This document shows, in pieces, positions 1 to 10,779 of a stretch of DNA of 64,000 nt; positions within the stretch are counted from its first letter, which is position 1, and each line of letters opens with the position of its first letter. Origin of the DNA: Bromus sterilis (Eukaryota > Streptophyta > Magnoliopsida > Poales > Poaceae); NCBI GenBank assembly GCA_950022295.1, contig OX465601.1, positions 117,571,501 through 117,635,500 on the forward strand, in the 5' to 3' direction. A model generated the notes under the pieces. The model ran no database searches. It saw nothing but the letters and a program-made list of their open reading frames with translations, and was not told where the DNA came from. Made by a program: the position numbers and the translations under genes.

Positions 1-62
1 AATCCAGAAATAAATCCGAAAAGTTTTTGGAAAAAGAAAGTTTCGAAATCCAAGATGTCACA
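1..62 (-). repeat. A: 3' LTR, terminal 62 bp only
   Basis: Near-identical to 7221-7283, the outer end of the other LTR, and ends in TGTCACA. The rest of this LTR lies outside the window. Confidence 0.85.
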
Positions 63-78
63 AACCTACCCCCCTTAG
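63..78 (-). promoter_or_regulatory. A: polypurine tract
   Basis: Read on the minus strand this is a purine run with six Gs immediately upstream of the LTR start, the expected primer for plus-strand DNA synthesis. Confidence 0.7.
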
Positions 79-2256
79 AAAAATCTTGTCCTCGGGATTT
101 GGTTGCTCAGGGAACCATTGCAAACCTTCCGTCCTTCGGAAACTTGCTGCTTCTCGGATTTTCTTTTTACCGCAAACTATTCCCATGGTAGTATCCAATA
201 TATCTCTACTGAGGGGGTTTACTTCACCCAATCTGTAGTTCTGACCGAATGTTCTTCCTTGATACATCACATCCTTTCCTGCTGATTTCCACCCTCATAT
301 CTTCTGACTTGTATGATAACGAGATGCCTTGTCATAGGCTGAATGCTGGCAATACCCATACTATTTCTGGGGTACCTCGGGCTTTATTCGGGGTATGGCC
401 TTGAATCCTTTGCATTGGCCTCCTTGGAAAGAGCTTGGCCTTCATCGGTAGTTGGTATCTCAGAATGTTTACTATCGCGACCTTGACTGACAACACGTGG
501 GATTGCCTCGCATTTCTTTTGGCTTGTCCGCCGTGCTCATGGATTCGAAGCGGGGCACAAATTCTGGACATGTACTCATGCTGAGATTGGCCTGACAGGT
601 TGAACATTACGGGTGGCGATAGGTCCTGATATGCTTCAATCCGGTTCTTGTATTTAAAATGCCGAGCTGAGCGGGTGACCTTTAATGAAGCAGACTGTGG
701 TATCTTGGCAAGACGGACGATGCTGAACTTGAGGAATTGCTCAGGCTAACTGGATCGACACACGGTCCTTGGCCCATCATGAATGAGCTTTCTTTGTGGT
801 AGATATCCACAGTGGTCCACATGACTTCAACTGATCGCGGAAAATTTGACTTGAGGTCTATGCGATTCATTCCGCCTAACCCGTCGGGCTTGAGAGTTGC
901 ATACCTCTGACAACTTGTGAGGTGCCATGCTTGCTTGGACCGCAGCAAGGTTTGACATCTGCCATGTCTGTTTGTCCTGGGTCTTGCCTCTGCGGCAATC
1001 AACTTTCTTGTATTGGCTTTTCTTTGGTCAGGGTTCTTTCCTTGTTGCATAACTGCTTATTGTTCTGCCGCAATCTTTGAGACAGACTGGTTACCATCAC
1101 CTTTTGTCTCTTGTTTCATCCTGATCACCTTGGTTGCAATGAACGGGATCTCCGGATTATTCTGCTCCGGAGCCTTGTGAGGAGCTGACCTTCATCACGG
1201 GAGCAGGATTCAATGCTCCTTGCTTCCTTTCTTCAGGGTGACTTTGTCAGTCTTTCTTCCAGGCTGAGATGTGTATCCGCCTCTTCTACTAACTTGTTTC
1301 CCGAGAGTTGCGGTGCTTCACCGTCGTTCATATGCATAATTCTTACTTGATTACGAGCATGGTGGTTCCGCACAGGGGTAGCTTTCATACTTGATAAGAA
1401 TACCGATAACCATATGCGGGTCCTGACAATGCTGAAGTCTTCACTGTCCTGCATGGCTGGTTTTCTGACAATACTGTTGCAGGTATGATGACGCGTCGAG
1501 GAAGACTGGTATCTTGTCCGCGAACCTTGGGGTAGCTTGCTGGGGGAGGTTGGGTACCGTACCCCGGAAGCTTGCTCCGGTGGCGTAGCGAGGAAGGCAG
1601 GGTGTCGTACATGGGAAGCTGCCTCGATAGCTTGCTGAAGAAGGCTGGGTGCCTTGCCTTGGAAGCTTTCTTAATAACTTACTGACGAAGATGGGTTGTC
1701 TTGTCACGGAAATTTGCCTCTTTATACTGTGGATGCATCGGTTCCTTCTGCTGGAAGTTTCAGCGGCAGTTCATTGTAAACAACCGAGCGGCTTGTGCTG
1801 GAGTCCATCCCTGTGGCGTACCGAGCACGATCGAGTGTTTTGCACTGTAAGATTCTATCGGTGGCTTAAGACGGCCGAGAAAATAGCTCAGAGCATAGGG
1901 TCTCCACTGCGGAAAGAAACTCAACAACTACCCGAGACGGCCGAAAAGCAGCTCAGAACACGTGTCGGTTGTTGAAAAGAGAAATGTAAAACAGGCATCC
2001 ACTCCGGACGGCCAACGATGCATCAGCTCAGAACCAGACGTGGTGCCAATATCGGGGATCAACAAGCAAGGGTCCATCCAAGTCATCTAACACCTGCAAA
2101 AACAGAGTTAGTAACTGCCGAGGAACAATGAACCAACAAATAGAATCAAGCAAGAACAGCAACACTGAACAAGCACTGAGATCACACGCAAGATCTCAAC
2201 TTATTGGTACACACATCAACATGCAACAGGCGACATGCAACACTACTACTCGTGCA
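79..2256 (-). other. A: non-coding interior
   Basis: No ORF here resembles a retroelement protein; all frames are short and of mixed composition. It holds a degenerate tandem repeat at 1487-1727 and partially repeated motifs (gccgaaaagcagctcagaac type) around 1870-2030. In a LARD this would be genomic RNA carried without coding function. Confidence 0.6.
1487..1727. repeat. A: degenerate 47-48 bp tandem repeat, about five units
   Basis: Successive blocks share the pattern agcttgctg-(n)-gaaggctgggt-(n)-cttg-(n)-ggaagctt. Units begin near 1487, 1532, 1580, 1627 and 1673. Units are strongly diverged, so the array is old. It lies in the middle of the non-coding interior. Confidence 0.6.
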
Positions 2257-2832
2257 TCACGGACTACGCGGTACTCCGGCGTTCTGATCTGACGGCGGGT
2301 TGCCGGGGGTCGCAGGAGTGGGCGGAGAAGTCGACAACGATAGGGCTGCGGCAAGAGCTCTCCTTGCATCCCTTGCATCACGGACTAGCTCGACGATGAG
2401 GGCGTACTGGGAGATCATGTAGCGGGACATGGTGATCACCGCCGCATCGGCTTCCACTAGGGGGCGAGGAAACCTTACTTGCTGCGGAGTCGCACCCAAG
2501 GTTGGGTAAAAATGGAAGGCGCGATTCTGATGCATCGCACTCTCCTGGTGGTGTAGGCCTAACAGGCCCGCCATCGCGGCAAGCTGAATGGCACGATCCG
2601 GGGTAGAAGCGGGTCCACCTTGGAAGTTGTAGGAGCGCACGCCGATGGGGATAGTGGCGGTCAGGTAGACGTTGGCACGGTACTCAAGCAGCTGCCCTCC
2701 GATCGGCGTCTGGGAAACTTGGTACCTTGGAAGCTCTCCACTGGGGTAGAGAGTCCACCAAACGTCTGCAAGGAGATAAGCAAAGTTGGTCGCGGACAAG
2801 GATCCTGTGTGGCCCACCGGGTATTCCGCCAT
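2257..2832 (-). CDS. A: 191-residue ORF of unknown function
   Basis: Uninterrupted ORF with an ATG at 2832, about 150 bp downstream of the primer binding site, i.e. where gag would begin. I do not recognise the protein. The first 120 residues are mixed and globular-looking with several Tyr and Trp residues. Residues 130-160 could form a helix, with a repeated DARDARRA-type basic/acidic stretch. The last 25 residues are Pro, Ser and Thr rich and look disordered. There is no zinc knuckle, protease motif, signal peptide or membrane segment. It is the only long intact frame in an otherwise non-coding interior. It could be a remnant gag N-terminus, a trans-acting accessory protein, or a leader ORF. 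Confidence 0.5.
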   Translation of the reverse strand: MAEYPVGHTGSLSATNFAYLLADVWWTLYPSGELPRYQVSQTPIGGQLLEYRANVYLTATIPIGVRSYNFQGGPASTPDRAIQLAAMAGLLGLHHQESAMHQNRAFHFYPTLGATPQQVRFPRPLVEADAAVITMSRYMISQYALIVELVRDARDARRALAAALSLSTSPPTPATPGNPPSDQNAGVPRSP

Positions 2833-2982
2833 CTACACTCGTCAAATCAGACCGTTAGCGAAGACATAGCGTCTATATGCAGCAGGCAATAGCATCACAC
2901 AAGCAAGCTATACTCTAGCTCTAACGTCAATCTAACGTCCTTCTAACGTTCGCGCGGGCTAGCGGGTCCTATAGCCAGTCCT

Positions 2983-2994
2983 GCTCTGATACCA
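2983..2994 (-). promoter_or_regulatory. A: primer binding site, initiator tRNA-Met type
   Basis: The minus strand reads TGGTATCAGAGC, a perfect complement to the 3' end of plant initiator tRNA-Met, five bases inside the LTR end at 3000. It fixes the orientation of A. Confidence 0.9.
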
Positions 2995-3591
2995 ACCGTT
3001 GTGGCACCCCGGGTCAGAGGACCGGAACGCCCCGTGCACCAGCCCAGAGATCAAGTCTTCTGGAGCGCGGCACTGATTGATATAGAACTGAACAACTTTC
3101 TATTACCGAAGATAGGGGTACACGAGGTCTATTACAACGCTAGCGGAGACACAACTTGCTCCTCAGGCTAGCCTCAGCTCTACACCAACCAGCAGCGTAA
3201 CTCTAGCAGCGGAATATCGACGGCAGCGGAACAATAACGGCGATGACGAACTCCAATCCACAGGGACACTGCCTGGGACACCTCCTAGCTCGCAAACACC
3301 GGGAACGTCGTCCTACGCATCCAAAGCATGGCCTGCAAATCTGGCATAACACGCCAGGTCAGTACATTGAATGTACTTGTAAGCTCACAACAACCATGCA
3401 ACAAGGCAAAACAATAACATGGCAACAGGTTAAAGTATATTAGTGAATTAAACAGGTGAGCAACCATATCATGCAAGAAGATATTCATCAAGCATATATC
3501 AGCATTGAGACTAATGCACACACAATGGATCCCACACGATCGTCGCATGATCGCGTGGCTTACCTCAGAGTCCTTACAGACTCAAGCACCG

Positions 3592-3654
3592 GGTCACTTC
3601 GTGACCAATCACCTCCACGGGTCGTTGCGTGACCGAACGGGTCATCGCACGACC
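3592..3654. other. A LTR: three short GGTC...GACC hairpins
   Basis: Three 15-base units at 3592-3606, 3620-3634 and 3640-3654 each start GGTC and end GACC. The first is a perfect six-pair stem with a three-base loop. The inner bases differ while the outer stem is kept. Confidence 0.5.
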
Positions 3655-3798
3655 ATTCAACGGGTTAGGTGTCCTCGTTACCACCCAACCAATCGACTCA
3701 TAGCACAGCCATCCACTTACCACAAACTTGCCATCGTACTCAAGTTGATCATATGGTGTGACCTAGTATGAACTGTGTCCCATGACCGAGGACGCGGC

Positions 3799-3808
3799 TA
3801 TTCGAATA
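3799..3808 (-). other. A LTR: palindrome of the shared chromovirus LTR core
   Basis: TATTCGAATA, followed on the minus strand by AGCCGCGTCC. The same arrangement occurs in the LTRs of K (51227-51236) and N (38007-38018). Confidence 0.6.
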
Positions 3809-4998
3809 GATTGTGACTCTACAGAGTTTGTGCACTTTACCCACACTATGGAGTTCTTCCTCCATCCAGCACCTCGGTACTTGTCCCACAGGATCCTTGG
3901 AACTCGTACCGCAGGAGTGGACTCGGACTTCTCCAACGAGACCGATATACCGAGTGTCCCTCTTACCATATCACCGACATTCTGTCTTGGGTAGCCCTGT
4001 GGTTAGGTGTCCACGTTACCACCAGAACCACTCGGCCACCTTGTGGCAAATACTGTCCCAACGGGGACTGAGCTCATAACAACACTGGCTGTCAAGGTTA
4101 TCACCACCTACCGGGCCAGGGTAGCGTGTGTGCATAACCTCCCCTAGATGGCGATACAAATAAGAGAACCCACCGGCAGACCGAATCAAGGCCCGCCCAT
4201 ACAGGCAAATGTGGCTGCACGGATAAGCCCGGCTCGGTGGTACCTGATCAACTTGTCACGAAGCATATCTCCAACAGCGAAAACAAGCATCAGGTGCAAC
4301 ATGAGTGTCAGATCATAGCAATGCATAGCATATTAACATGACAGTTTCAGATATGATCAAACACATTTTTAGTTGGTGAACTTATCCGTGTTACAAAGAT
4401 TAAGTTATTTAACATGGCAACATTATGAATGCAGTTAAGCATAACTTAGGCATACCATGAACTAGCATAGAGATAACATGATCAACTTGACATGGTGTTA
4501 GTATTTGGTGGTTATGATGATGTAGAACATAACATGATAATGATAAGATCAAAGCATAGCATGAATGTAACATGGAAAAACATGGCATAACAGGAGCATA
4601 TTCAAGGAGAGCATGGTAATGATAACATCATCATAGCATGGCAACATGATTAGGGTCATTGATATAGCATATCATCAAAAAGCAAGTTTTAAAGCACGTC
4701 AAAGCTTTGCAAAGGTGCAAAGGGTATTGTGGCTTGCCTTTCACCAGAGGAGTGTAAAAATAATCCCGGATCTTCAACACAAGCAAAACCCTGCAAAACA
4801 TTTCATAAAAAGGCACGGCGAAAAAGTCAAACATCATCTTTTCTTTGACCAGCAAATAACAACATAAAATCATGGCATGAAACCTATGCCAAACTGAAGA
4901 GGAGCTCGATACGAAAACAACGTAAAAAGAATCAACCCGTTTGGACTTACGGTTGCAGAGATATCAACGAAACGGTATCGGGGGGCTGATTTTTGAAG

Positions 4999-5174
4999 GA
5001 AATACGCTTTCGGCTTAGTGGAAGCGTATTTCGGGATGAAGCACGAGGGAAATGCGCTTTCGAGGCAGAGAAGCGTACTTCGGGCTATAGAAGCAGGAAA
5101 TACGTTTTCGTTAGACGAAAGCGCACTTTGAGACAAAGGGAGCAGGAATACGTTTTCGGCAAATTGAAAACGTA
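4999..5174 (-). other. A LTR: array of four stem-loops
   Basis: Hairpin 1 pairs 4999-5009 with 5022-5032, 11 perfect pairs. Hairpin 2 pairs 5049-5059 with 5071-5081, with one wobble and one mismatch. Hairpin 3 pairs around 5101-5110 with 5116-5125. Hairpin 4 pairs 5149-5157 with 5166-5174, nine perfect pairs. All four share an acgctttcg/acgttttcg core. The array lies about 550 bp downstream of the minus-strand TATA box, so it would be in the transcript leader. Confidence 0.7.
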
Positions 5175-5720
5175 CCCGAGGGGATACGCCACCGCGTGGG
5201 GCCGGGCCGTCAGTGGCGTGTGGCCACTTACAGCGGGGCCTGCACGGGTCTCTCTCTCCTCCCCTGCCTCGTCGTGGAGCCGGGCACGGGTCGCGGCCGC
5301 GCAGGGCGCCGGCGTAGAGATGGTACGACGGCCGGCCCGCAGCCTCTCGGCGGAGTCCAGCCCGGGGGCGGCGCGGCTCGAAGGGCTTGCCCGCACTCGG
5401 GCCTTGCGGGGCAACCGGTCTCGTGGTTGCCTTCGGCCTTGGCGCGGCGGCCGTGGTCGTGGCCAGCACCGGGCCGGTCCGGCGGCGGTTCCGTGGCCGA
5501 GCGGGGCACGGCGCAGGGCGTCGGCACCCAGGGGAGGTATGCCGCCGCGGAATGAGAGGAGGGGGAGGCGCGAGCTGCAGGGATTTCGGAGGAGTCCGGC
5601 GGCGACAATGGGAGGCCGAGGCGGCGGAGAGGAGCTCCGGTGATCAATTGAGAGGGGGAAAGGGAGCTAGGAGGGAAAGGGGAGCTGATGGTGTGCTCTG
5701 GGAGTGCTCGGGGCGAGCCC

Positions 5721-5728
5721 TTATATAG
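5721..5728 (-). promoter_or_regulatory. A LTR: TATA box
   Basis: CTATATAA on the minus strand within an otherwise GC-rich stretch, the likely core promoter of the LTR. Confidence 0.6.
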
Positions 5729-7841
5729 CCATGGCGAGATGCCGTCGCCGGGCTGCGACAAACAGACGTGGCTAGGGCAGGGGGTGAGCTGGCGAGGTTC
5801 GAGGTTGCTCGGGAGAGCTCGGGAGGGGGACGTGGCTCAGGCGTGCGGAGGAAAGTCGTGCGGCGCGGCAGGACACGGAGAAGAGGACAGGGGAGCTCTG
5901 TAGCACGAGGTGGACGTGACGGGCACGCACGCAGAGCACGCCGGGTGCGTCCAAACGCATGACCACCAAGGGCACTTGTGATTAGGATAGGATCTCGCGT
6001 GGCCAAAGATGTCTAGCATGTGCTCCTTTCCACGCTGATCACTGTGGTATGCTTGGTTGGCAAGATGGTGCTCTGGATTGATCTCTCTCTCAAGGAACAG
6101 TTGGATACAGCAAACTTGGAGCAGAAGCACAACTCACCTGGTGGGGGTTTGGATAGGTTCTAGTTGTCTTCTGGCTTTGGGGTACAAAGGACTAGAGGTC
6201 TGGAAAGTTTGGGCTCAAATGGATCAATGTACCTGGCACATCCTTTGTAATTGTAGCAATGCTGCAGAAGGTGTTTGTAATGTGGCATGGCTTGTACATA
6301 GCTCCCCTAGGCATGATATTTTGCATAGCTCAATCATACACTAGGATGAGTGTGTAAGCCAAGTTTCACATCATTTGGATCAATAGTTTTGGCACTTCCT
6401 TTGTAAAGCACCAAATAGGTCAGAATGGTGTTGGTGAGGCTAGCATCACATAGGATTATTATAATGGGCTGAAAATTGGTGTAGCTTGGTCATTTGGCTT
6501 GGTGCACATGTGTATAAAATTTCATAGTCATTGGACACACATAGATAGCACTTGCTTCACAATTTGGCCCACTGACCAGAAATTTAAACATGACAATGCA
6601 CTCACATGGTTAATGGGATTTGGCTCCAAATTGGTTTGGTGGAGTTATTTGGTGGTAGGATCATGCTCAAAAAATTTCAAAGCAAATGGGACCCCCTATC
6701 ATGCACTTGCTTCACAATGCCCCCTTGCTGCATCCAAACTTTGGGAATTTATTGTGGAAGTTTGGCTAAGAAACTGGTGGTGGAATTTGGTGGAGATCAA
6801 TGATATGATCATATGAGATTGCACAAAAAGTTTCACCAGCAATGGATCAATATAAATAGCAGTCCCTTCACAAAGCTCCAATCTGCCCCCACAAATAAAT
6901 GAATTTTTCTAGAGGAAAAATCCACTTGGGCTATGGAATGTTTTTGGAGAATTTGGAAAGATATGATGTCCATGACATGTGCGAATTATTTTGGGATTTA
7001 TGGAGCAATATAAATAGGGGTTGCTTCACAAACCTCAAATAATAGGAATATCCCTTTTATTGGAAAAAAGAATATAAGGCTGGAATAAAATGGTGGCTTG
7101 GATGAGATGGGTCCATGGAATGACATGGGAAAGGCTTTAAATCAAGGGTCACTTGAGCATGGAAAGAAAATATGCTCAAGTTTCAAGTCCAACGAGGTGA
7201 TCAAAATCATATCCAATCGCAAATCCAGAAATAAATCCGAAAAGTTTTTGGAAAAAGAAAGTTCCAAAATCCAGGGTGTCACAACATCCCCAAGCTTGAG
7301 TCTTTAACACTCCCGGATCTTCTTTCATCATCTTCCCTCGCACACTTGAAAACACACTTCATACATAACTCATCATAAGCTGATTAGAGAGGTTAGTACC
7401 CATAATAAAACAATTTGCCTCTACTGGAATACTGTTTCTCAAGATTGCCAAAAAGTTTTTGCAAAGAAAAAGCTAGCACAAGACTTGCAAAAGTGAGGAA
7501 AGGAAAAACATGGCAGAATATGTGAAAAATAGACCAACAGGTAGTAAATAATTTTTTTAGGGTACTTCTGCAACTCAAATCAAAAAACTCAGACAGACAC
7601 TCACAAGCTAATTGTATAGAGCACGCTGTCAAAAAATTCAGATAAAAAAGATGATCAGGTGATTTTAGCCGAATTTTTTCGTCCAAGGACAGAATCTGTT
7701 TTCTGGACAGCATGTCACAACTTTTGAACTTTCTTGCAATCTGAGGCTAAACTTGGCACAAAGCTTGAAAATAAAGATACAATGATGTTGCTATAGTAGT
7801 AACAATCACCAAGACCACTAAAAACAGAAGTAAAAAACATC

Positions 7842-7857
7842 TTGGGTTGCCTCCCAA
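7842..7857 (-). other. B: conserved stem-loop with AGGCAA loop
   Basis: The minus strand reads TTGGG-AGGCAA-CCCAA, a five-pair stem. It aligns with 17840-17853 in E and 47694-47707 in I, where the closing pair differs but pairing is kept. Confidence 0.6.
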
Positions 7858-7909
7858 CAAGCGCTTTCTTTTACGCCATTAAGCTAGGCAAGAAGTAAAA
7901 ATATCAAGT

Positions 7910-8512
7910 TTAATCAAGAGTAAGAGAATAGCTAGCCCGTGTAACGGACTCAAAAGGTAACTTAATCTTCTTCCTAGGGAAGTGTTCCATCCCCTTTTTG
8001 AGAGGGAATTGAAATTTTATATTCCCCTCTTTCATGTCAATGACAGCACCAACGGTGCGAGGACGTCCCAAAATAATTGGACATAAGGGTTTACACTCAA
8101 TGTCCATAATAGTAAAATCTACGGGAACATATTTGTCATTGACAATGATAAGAACATCGTCAATCTTCCCCAAAGGTTTCTTTGTGGAAGAATCAACGAG
8201 ACGAACACCAAAAGAACAAGGATAAAAAAGTTTTGATTCAAACATACCATACATTCTATTGGGCATAACGGAGGTACTAGCCCCAACATCACACAAAGCA
8301 TAGCAAGAGAAGTTATTAAATTTAATTTTTATCATAGGATCCCAACCATCTTCTAGCTTCCTAGGTATGGAGGCTTCTACCCTAAGCTTCTCGTCCCTAG
8401 ATTTAATGAGAGCATTAGTGATATGTTCCGTGAAGGCAAGATTTGTTGTGCTAGTGTGGGGGTCTCTAGACATTTTGTGCAGTAAGCTAATAACTTCAGA
8501 AAGGGTACAACT
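7910..8512 (-). pseudogene. gag-pro: B: gag C-terminus and aspartic protease (5' truncated)
   Basis: The frame is open from 8512 to a stop at 7910. The first in-frame ATG is at 8473, but the frame continues upstream to the junction with C, so the true start is lost. The protein has the retropepsin catalytic signature CDVGAS (Asp-Val-Gly-Ala) about 50 residues after the ATG and the ILGRP motif about 70 residues later, the order seen in Ty3/Gypsy proteases that cleave the Gag-Pol polyprotein. It ends about 50 residues after ILGRP without reaching reverse transcriptase, and non-coding DNA follows. B may therefore come from an element that never had pol, or the join is a deletion. The catalytic Asp is intact. 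Confidence 0.8.
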
Positions 8513-10179
8513 TGTTGGATATGTGCCCTAGAGGAAAATTAATAAAGATATTTGTCACATATCTGTTTGTTCATAATACGTTATATATTGTGCTAGAACT
8601 GTATTAAGCGGAAACATTAATACACGTGTGGTATATAACAACCTGGTCCCTAGTTAACTCAGGCATACTAGCTCATTGGGCAATAGATGATCAAGGTTTC
8701 CTGATCATGAGATGTGAACTGTCTATTGACAATGAGGTCATATCATTAGGAGAATGATGTGATGGAAACACACCCACCTATAGCATTGTAGTGTGATCAA
8801 GTCACATAGTTCAGCATTGCGATGACTTAATAACATAGTGACTCAATCCTTAGACCGTGATGATCATACATAATTGCTATCTATTAGGATGCTTTGAGTA
8901 CATCAACCGTTACACTGAAACATGGTAAACATAAAGGTGTGTCTTGGGTAATCCGAAGTAGATATGTTGAGGAGTATGAAATAGATCAGAACGGGATTTG
9001 TCCATCCAAGTGACGGATAGTTACTCTGGGCCCACTCGGTGATATTGCATCAACAGCTAGCTAGTGACTAGGTCACATGAGATGTAATATGCACAGACGA
9101 GTAAACATGTTTGTCAGAGACGAGGGAGAACTAGGTATTGGGTACCGACGATCATACCTCGGACAATCATAGTACCGCAGCACAAAGGGATCAAGTCATA
9201 TTGGCAACGGTTCAACAGCGAAGAAGTTTATTCGATGGAAGTGCAGGGGCACATCAAGGATTGTAACCAGATCCCACATGATGGTCACTGGTCAGAGTGT
9301 GTCTCGATCATGTCTGCTGTTTCCCAAACCGTAGGGTGTCACACTTAAGGGCAATCGATGCATTAAAGGATTGATTCGGGATCATCAGTGAAATAAGAGA
9401 GAACACCGGAATTGTTCCGGGAGGTGCCGGAAGCTGTTCCGGATATTTTGAAAGGTTCAAAATAATGTTTATTAATGTTTAAATATGTTTTATTATTTAA
9501 TTAACATAATTAAATATTAAAATGTAATTAAATATTAAATAAAATGAAGGAAAAGGCATATGGGCCTAAAGAGGCCCATGAGGGGAGAAGGGGGTTTCCC
9601 CCCTTGGCCCATGGCGCCAAAGGAGGGGCCTTGCCCCCCTCCCTAGCCGCACCCTCCCCCTTTGGGAGTTTACTCCCACATGGGGGAGGGGAGGAGGTTT
9701 CCCCCCCTCCCTTGCCTATATAAGGAGGGGTGGGGTGCCCTTTTTTGATCATCCCATTGAGTTCTTTCTCTCTCTCTTTCTCCGACCTAGAGCGGACTCC
9801 CCTGGTTTGGAGTTTGCACCTGGTTGAGGGTTTCACCATCATCCGGACACCGTCGCGCTGCAGGAAACGGGATCCGGATCAGTCTTCTTTCCGCTGCTCT
9901 TCTGGTTCGGAGCCCGGAGGGACATCGGTTGCACCGTACGTGTGTAATCCCGCGAGGCACTACATGTGTGGTGCTACTTCATCGCCGGAGGTTCTTCAAC
10001 ACGACAGGGAGGTCGTAGGATTAGAGTCTACGCCAACCACGTTCGAGGAACGTTTCCCTCTTTCGGTCTTTGAAGGTATGAACACCGATTCCTTCCGTTA
10101 CATACATCAGCATAGCATAGATCTTGGGTTTGGGAATCGTAGTTGGAAAAATTATTGTTTTCTGCCCCGTTCCCCAACA
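8513..10179 (+). repeat. C: 5' LTR, 1667 bp
   Basis: Starts TGTTGGATATGTGCCCTAGA and ends CCCCAACA, typical of Triticeae Copia LTRs of the BARE/Angela group. The first 250 bp are recognisably homologous to the D LTR on the opposite strand but clearly diverged, so C and D are related but distinct families. Confidence 0.9.
9717..9723 (+). promoter_or_regulatory. C LTR: TATA box
   Basis: TATATAA after a C-rich block, the expected LTR core promoter; transcription would start about 30 bp downstream. Confidence 0.65.
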
Positions 10180-10180
10180 G

Positions 10181-10193
10181 TGGTATCATGAGC
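10181..10193 (+). promoter_or_regulatory. C: primer binding site, tRNA-Met type with one extra base
   Basis: TGGTATCATGAGC, one base after the LTR. It matches the initiator-tRNA-Met site TGGTATCAGAGC except for an inserted T; M carries a similar form (62173-62185). Confidence 0.75.
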
Positions 10194-10779
10194 AAGGCTA
10201 TGCGTAGATGTATTGTACGGGTAGAACACATCTAGGATGTGGGCATCAATTCTTCAATTGTTACCCTCCCACGTGTACTCGTTTAGCGTTGCGGCAATGT
10301 CCTGATGAAGCGGCCCCGACCGACCTTATGCGTTTACGCGAGACTGGTTCCACGCTTGACATATGGCTTGTACCATATAAGTGGCTAGGGGGGGGGTGTC
10401 TGTCTATCTAACATTAGCGACGCGAAGACGTTTGCAACGGAGGGCCCCGACAGGGGTGTAATAGAGACGATTGCAGGATTGGTGTTGTGGATTTTTTTCG
10501 CAGGATAGAAAGCGGTTCTCTCTCGAAACCCCTTAGCAGCCACGTAAAACTTGCAAAAGATAAAGTAGAAGGCGTTTTAACTTTAATTTGCATGTAAGGG
10601 GGGGATCATAGCATGTATGATTTACAGTTTTACTTCCTGTCTTGCTAATATGCTAGATATGCGACGGTAGCATGATAGGATAATATCTCAATACAAAAAC
10701 CAACAAAGTGTCCTTACCCTAGTGAGAACCACCTGGAAAGATCTCCATTATGGTGGCATCGCGTGTCACACGGGTGTCA
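10194..10779 (+). other. C: untranslated leader
   Basis: Aligns block by block with the leader of M, including the ttaccctcccacgtgtact and tgatgaagcggccccgaccg stretches. No gag start is reached. I see no other feature. Confidence 0.7.

Larger units (their letters stand above)
1..7283 (-). mobile_element. Element A: LARD-like long-LTR retrotransposon (partial)
   Basis: Bases 1-62 repeat the end of the LTR at 3000-7283, so the window opens in the last bases of one LTR. A polypurine tract (antisense) follows at 63-78, a perfect initiator-tRNA-Met primer site (antisense) lies at 2983-2994, and the complete second LTR starts at 3000. That order places the element on the minus strand, with 3000-7283 as its 5' LTR. 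The interior is only about 2.9 kb and shows no capsid, protease, reverse transcriptase or integrase motif in any frame. A LTR above 4 kb with a short non-coding interior resembles the large retrotransposon derivatives (LARDs, e.g. Sukkula) described in barley and relatives; that name is tentative. It is inserted into fragment B. Confidence 0.8.
3000..7283 (-). repeat. A: 5' LTR, 4284 bp
   Basis: On the minus strand it begins TGTGACACCC and ends GGGTGCCACA, so it has TG...CA ends. A TATA element lies on the minus strand at 5721-5728. The GC-rich block around 5180-5650 gives many overlapping long frames on both strands, which I read as composition artefacts. Structured sub-features are listed separately: mini-hairpins at 3592-3654, a conserved palindrome at 3799-3808 and a hairpin array at 4999-5174. 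Confidence 0.85.
7284..8512 (-). mobile_element. Element B: Athila-lineage Gypsy fragment
   Basis: Minus-strand fragment with a gag-protease reading frame (8512-7910) followed by non-coding DNA homologous to the region after the acidic ORF in E (17800-18640) and I (47640-48280). It is cut on the right by Copia element C in the middle of the reading frame, and on the left by A inside a PPT-like motif (aagcttggggatgt). No LTR of B is in the window. Confidence 0.8.
8513..10779 (+). mobile_element. Element C: BARE/Angela-related Copia element, 5' part
   Basis: 5' LTR 8513-10179, primer site at 10181, and about 590 bp of leader that aligns with the leader of M (62190-62855). It stops at 10780 against the LTR of D, before any gag. 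It is inserted in the protease gene of B. Confidence 0.85.

Noticed and set aside
4870..6006. Many overlapping GC-rich frames of 100-200 codons on both strands in the LTR of A
   Set aside because: GC-rich DNA lacks stops in several frames at once; products are low-complexity Arg/Gly/Pro/Ala and have no known domain.
10181..10193. Possible tRNA gene fragments at the primer binding sites
   Set aside because: Only the 3' terminal 12-18 bases of tRNA complement are present, immediately inside LTR ends, as expected for primer sites.
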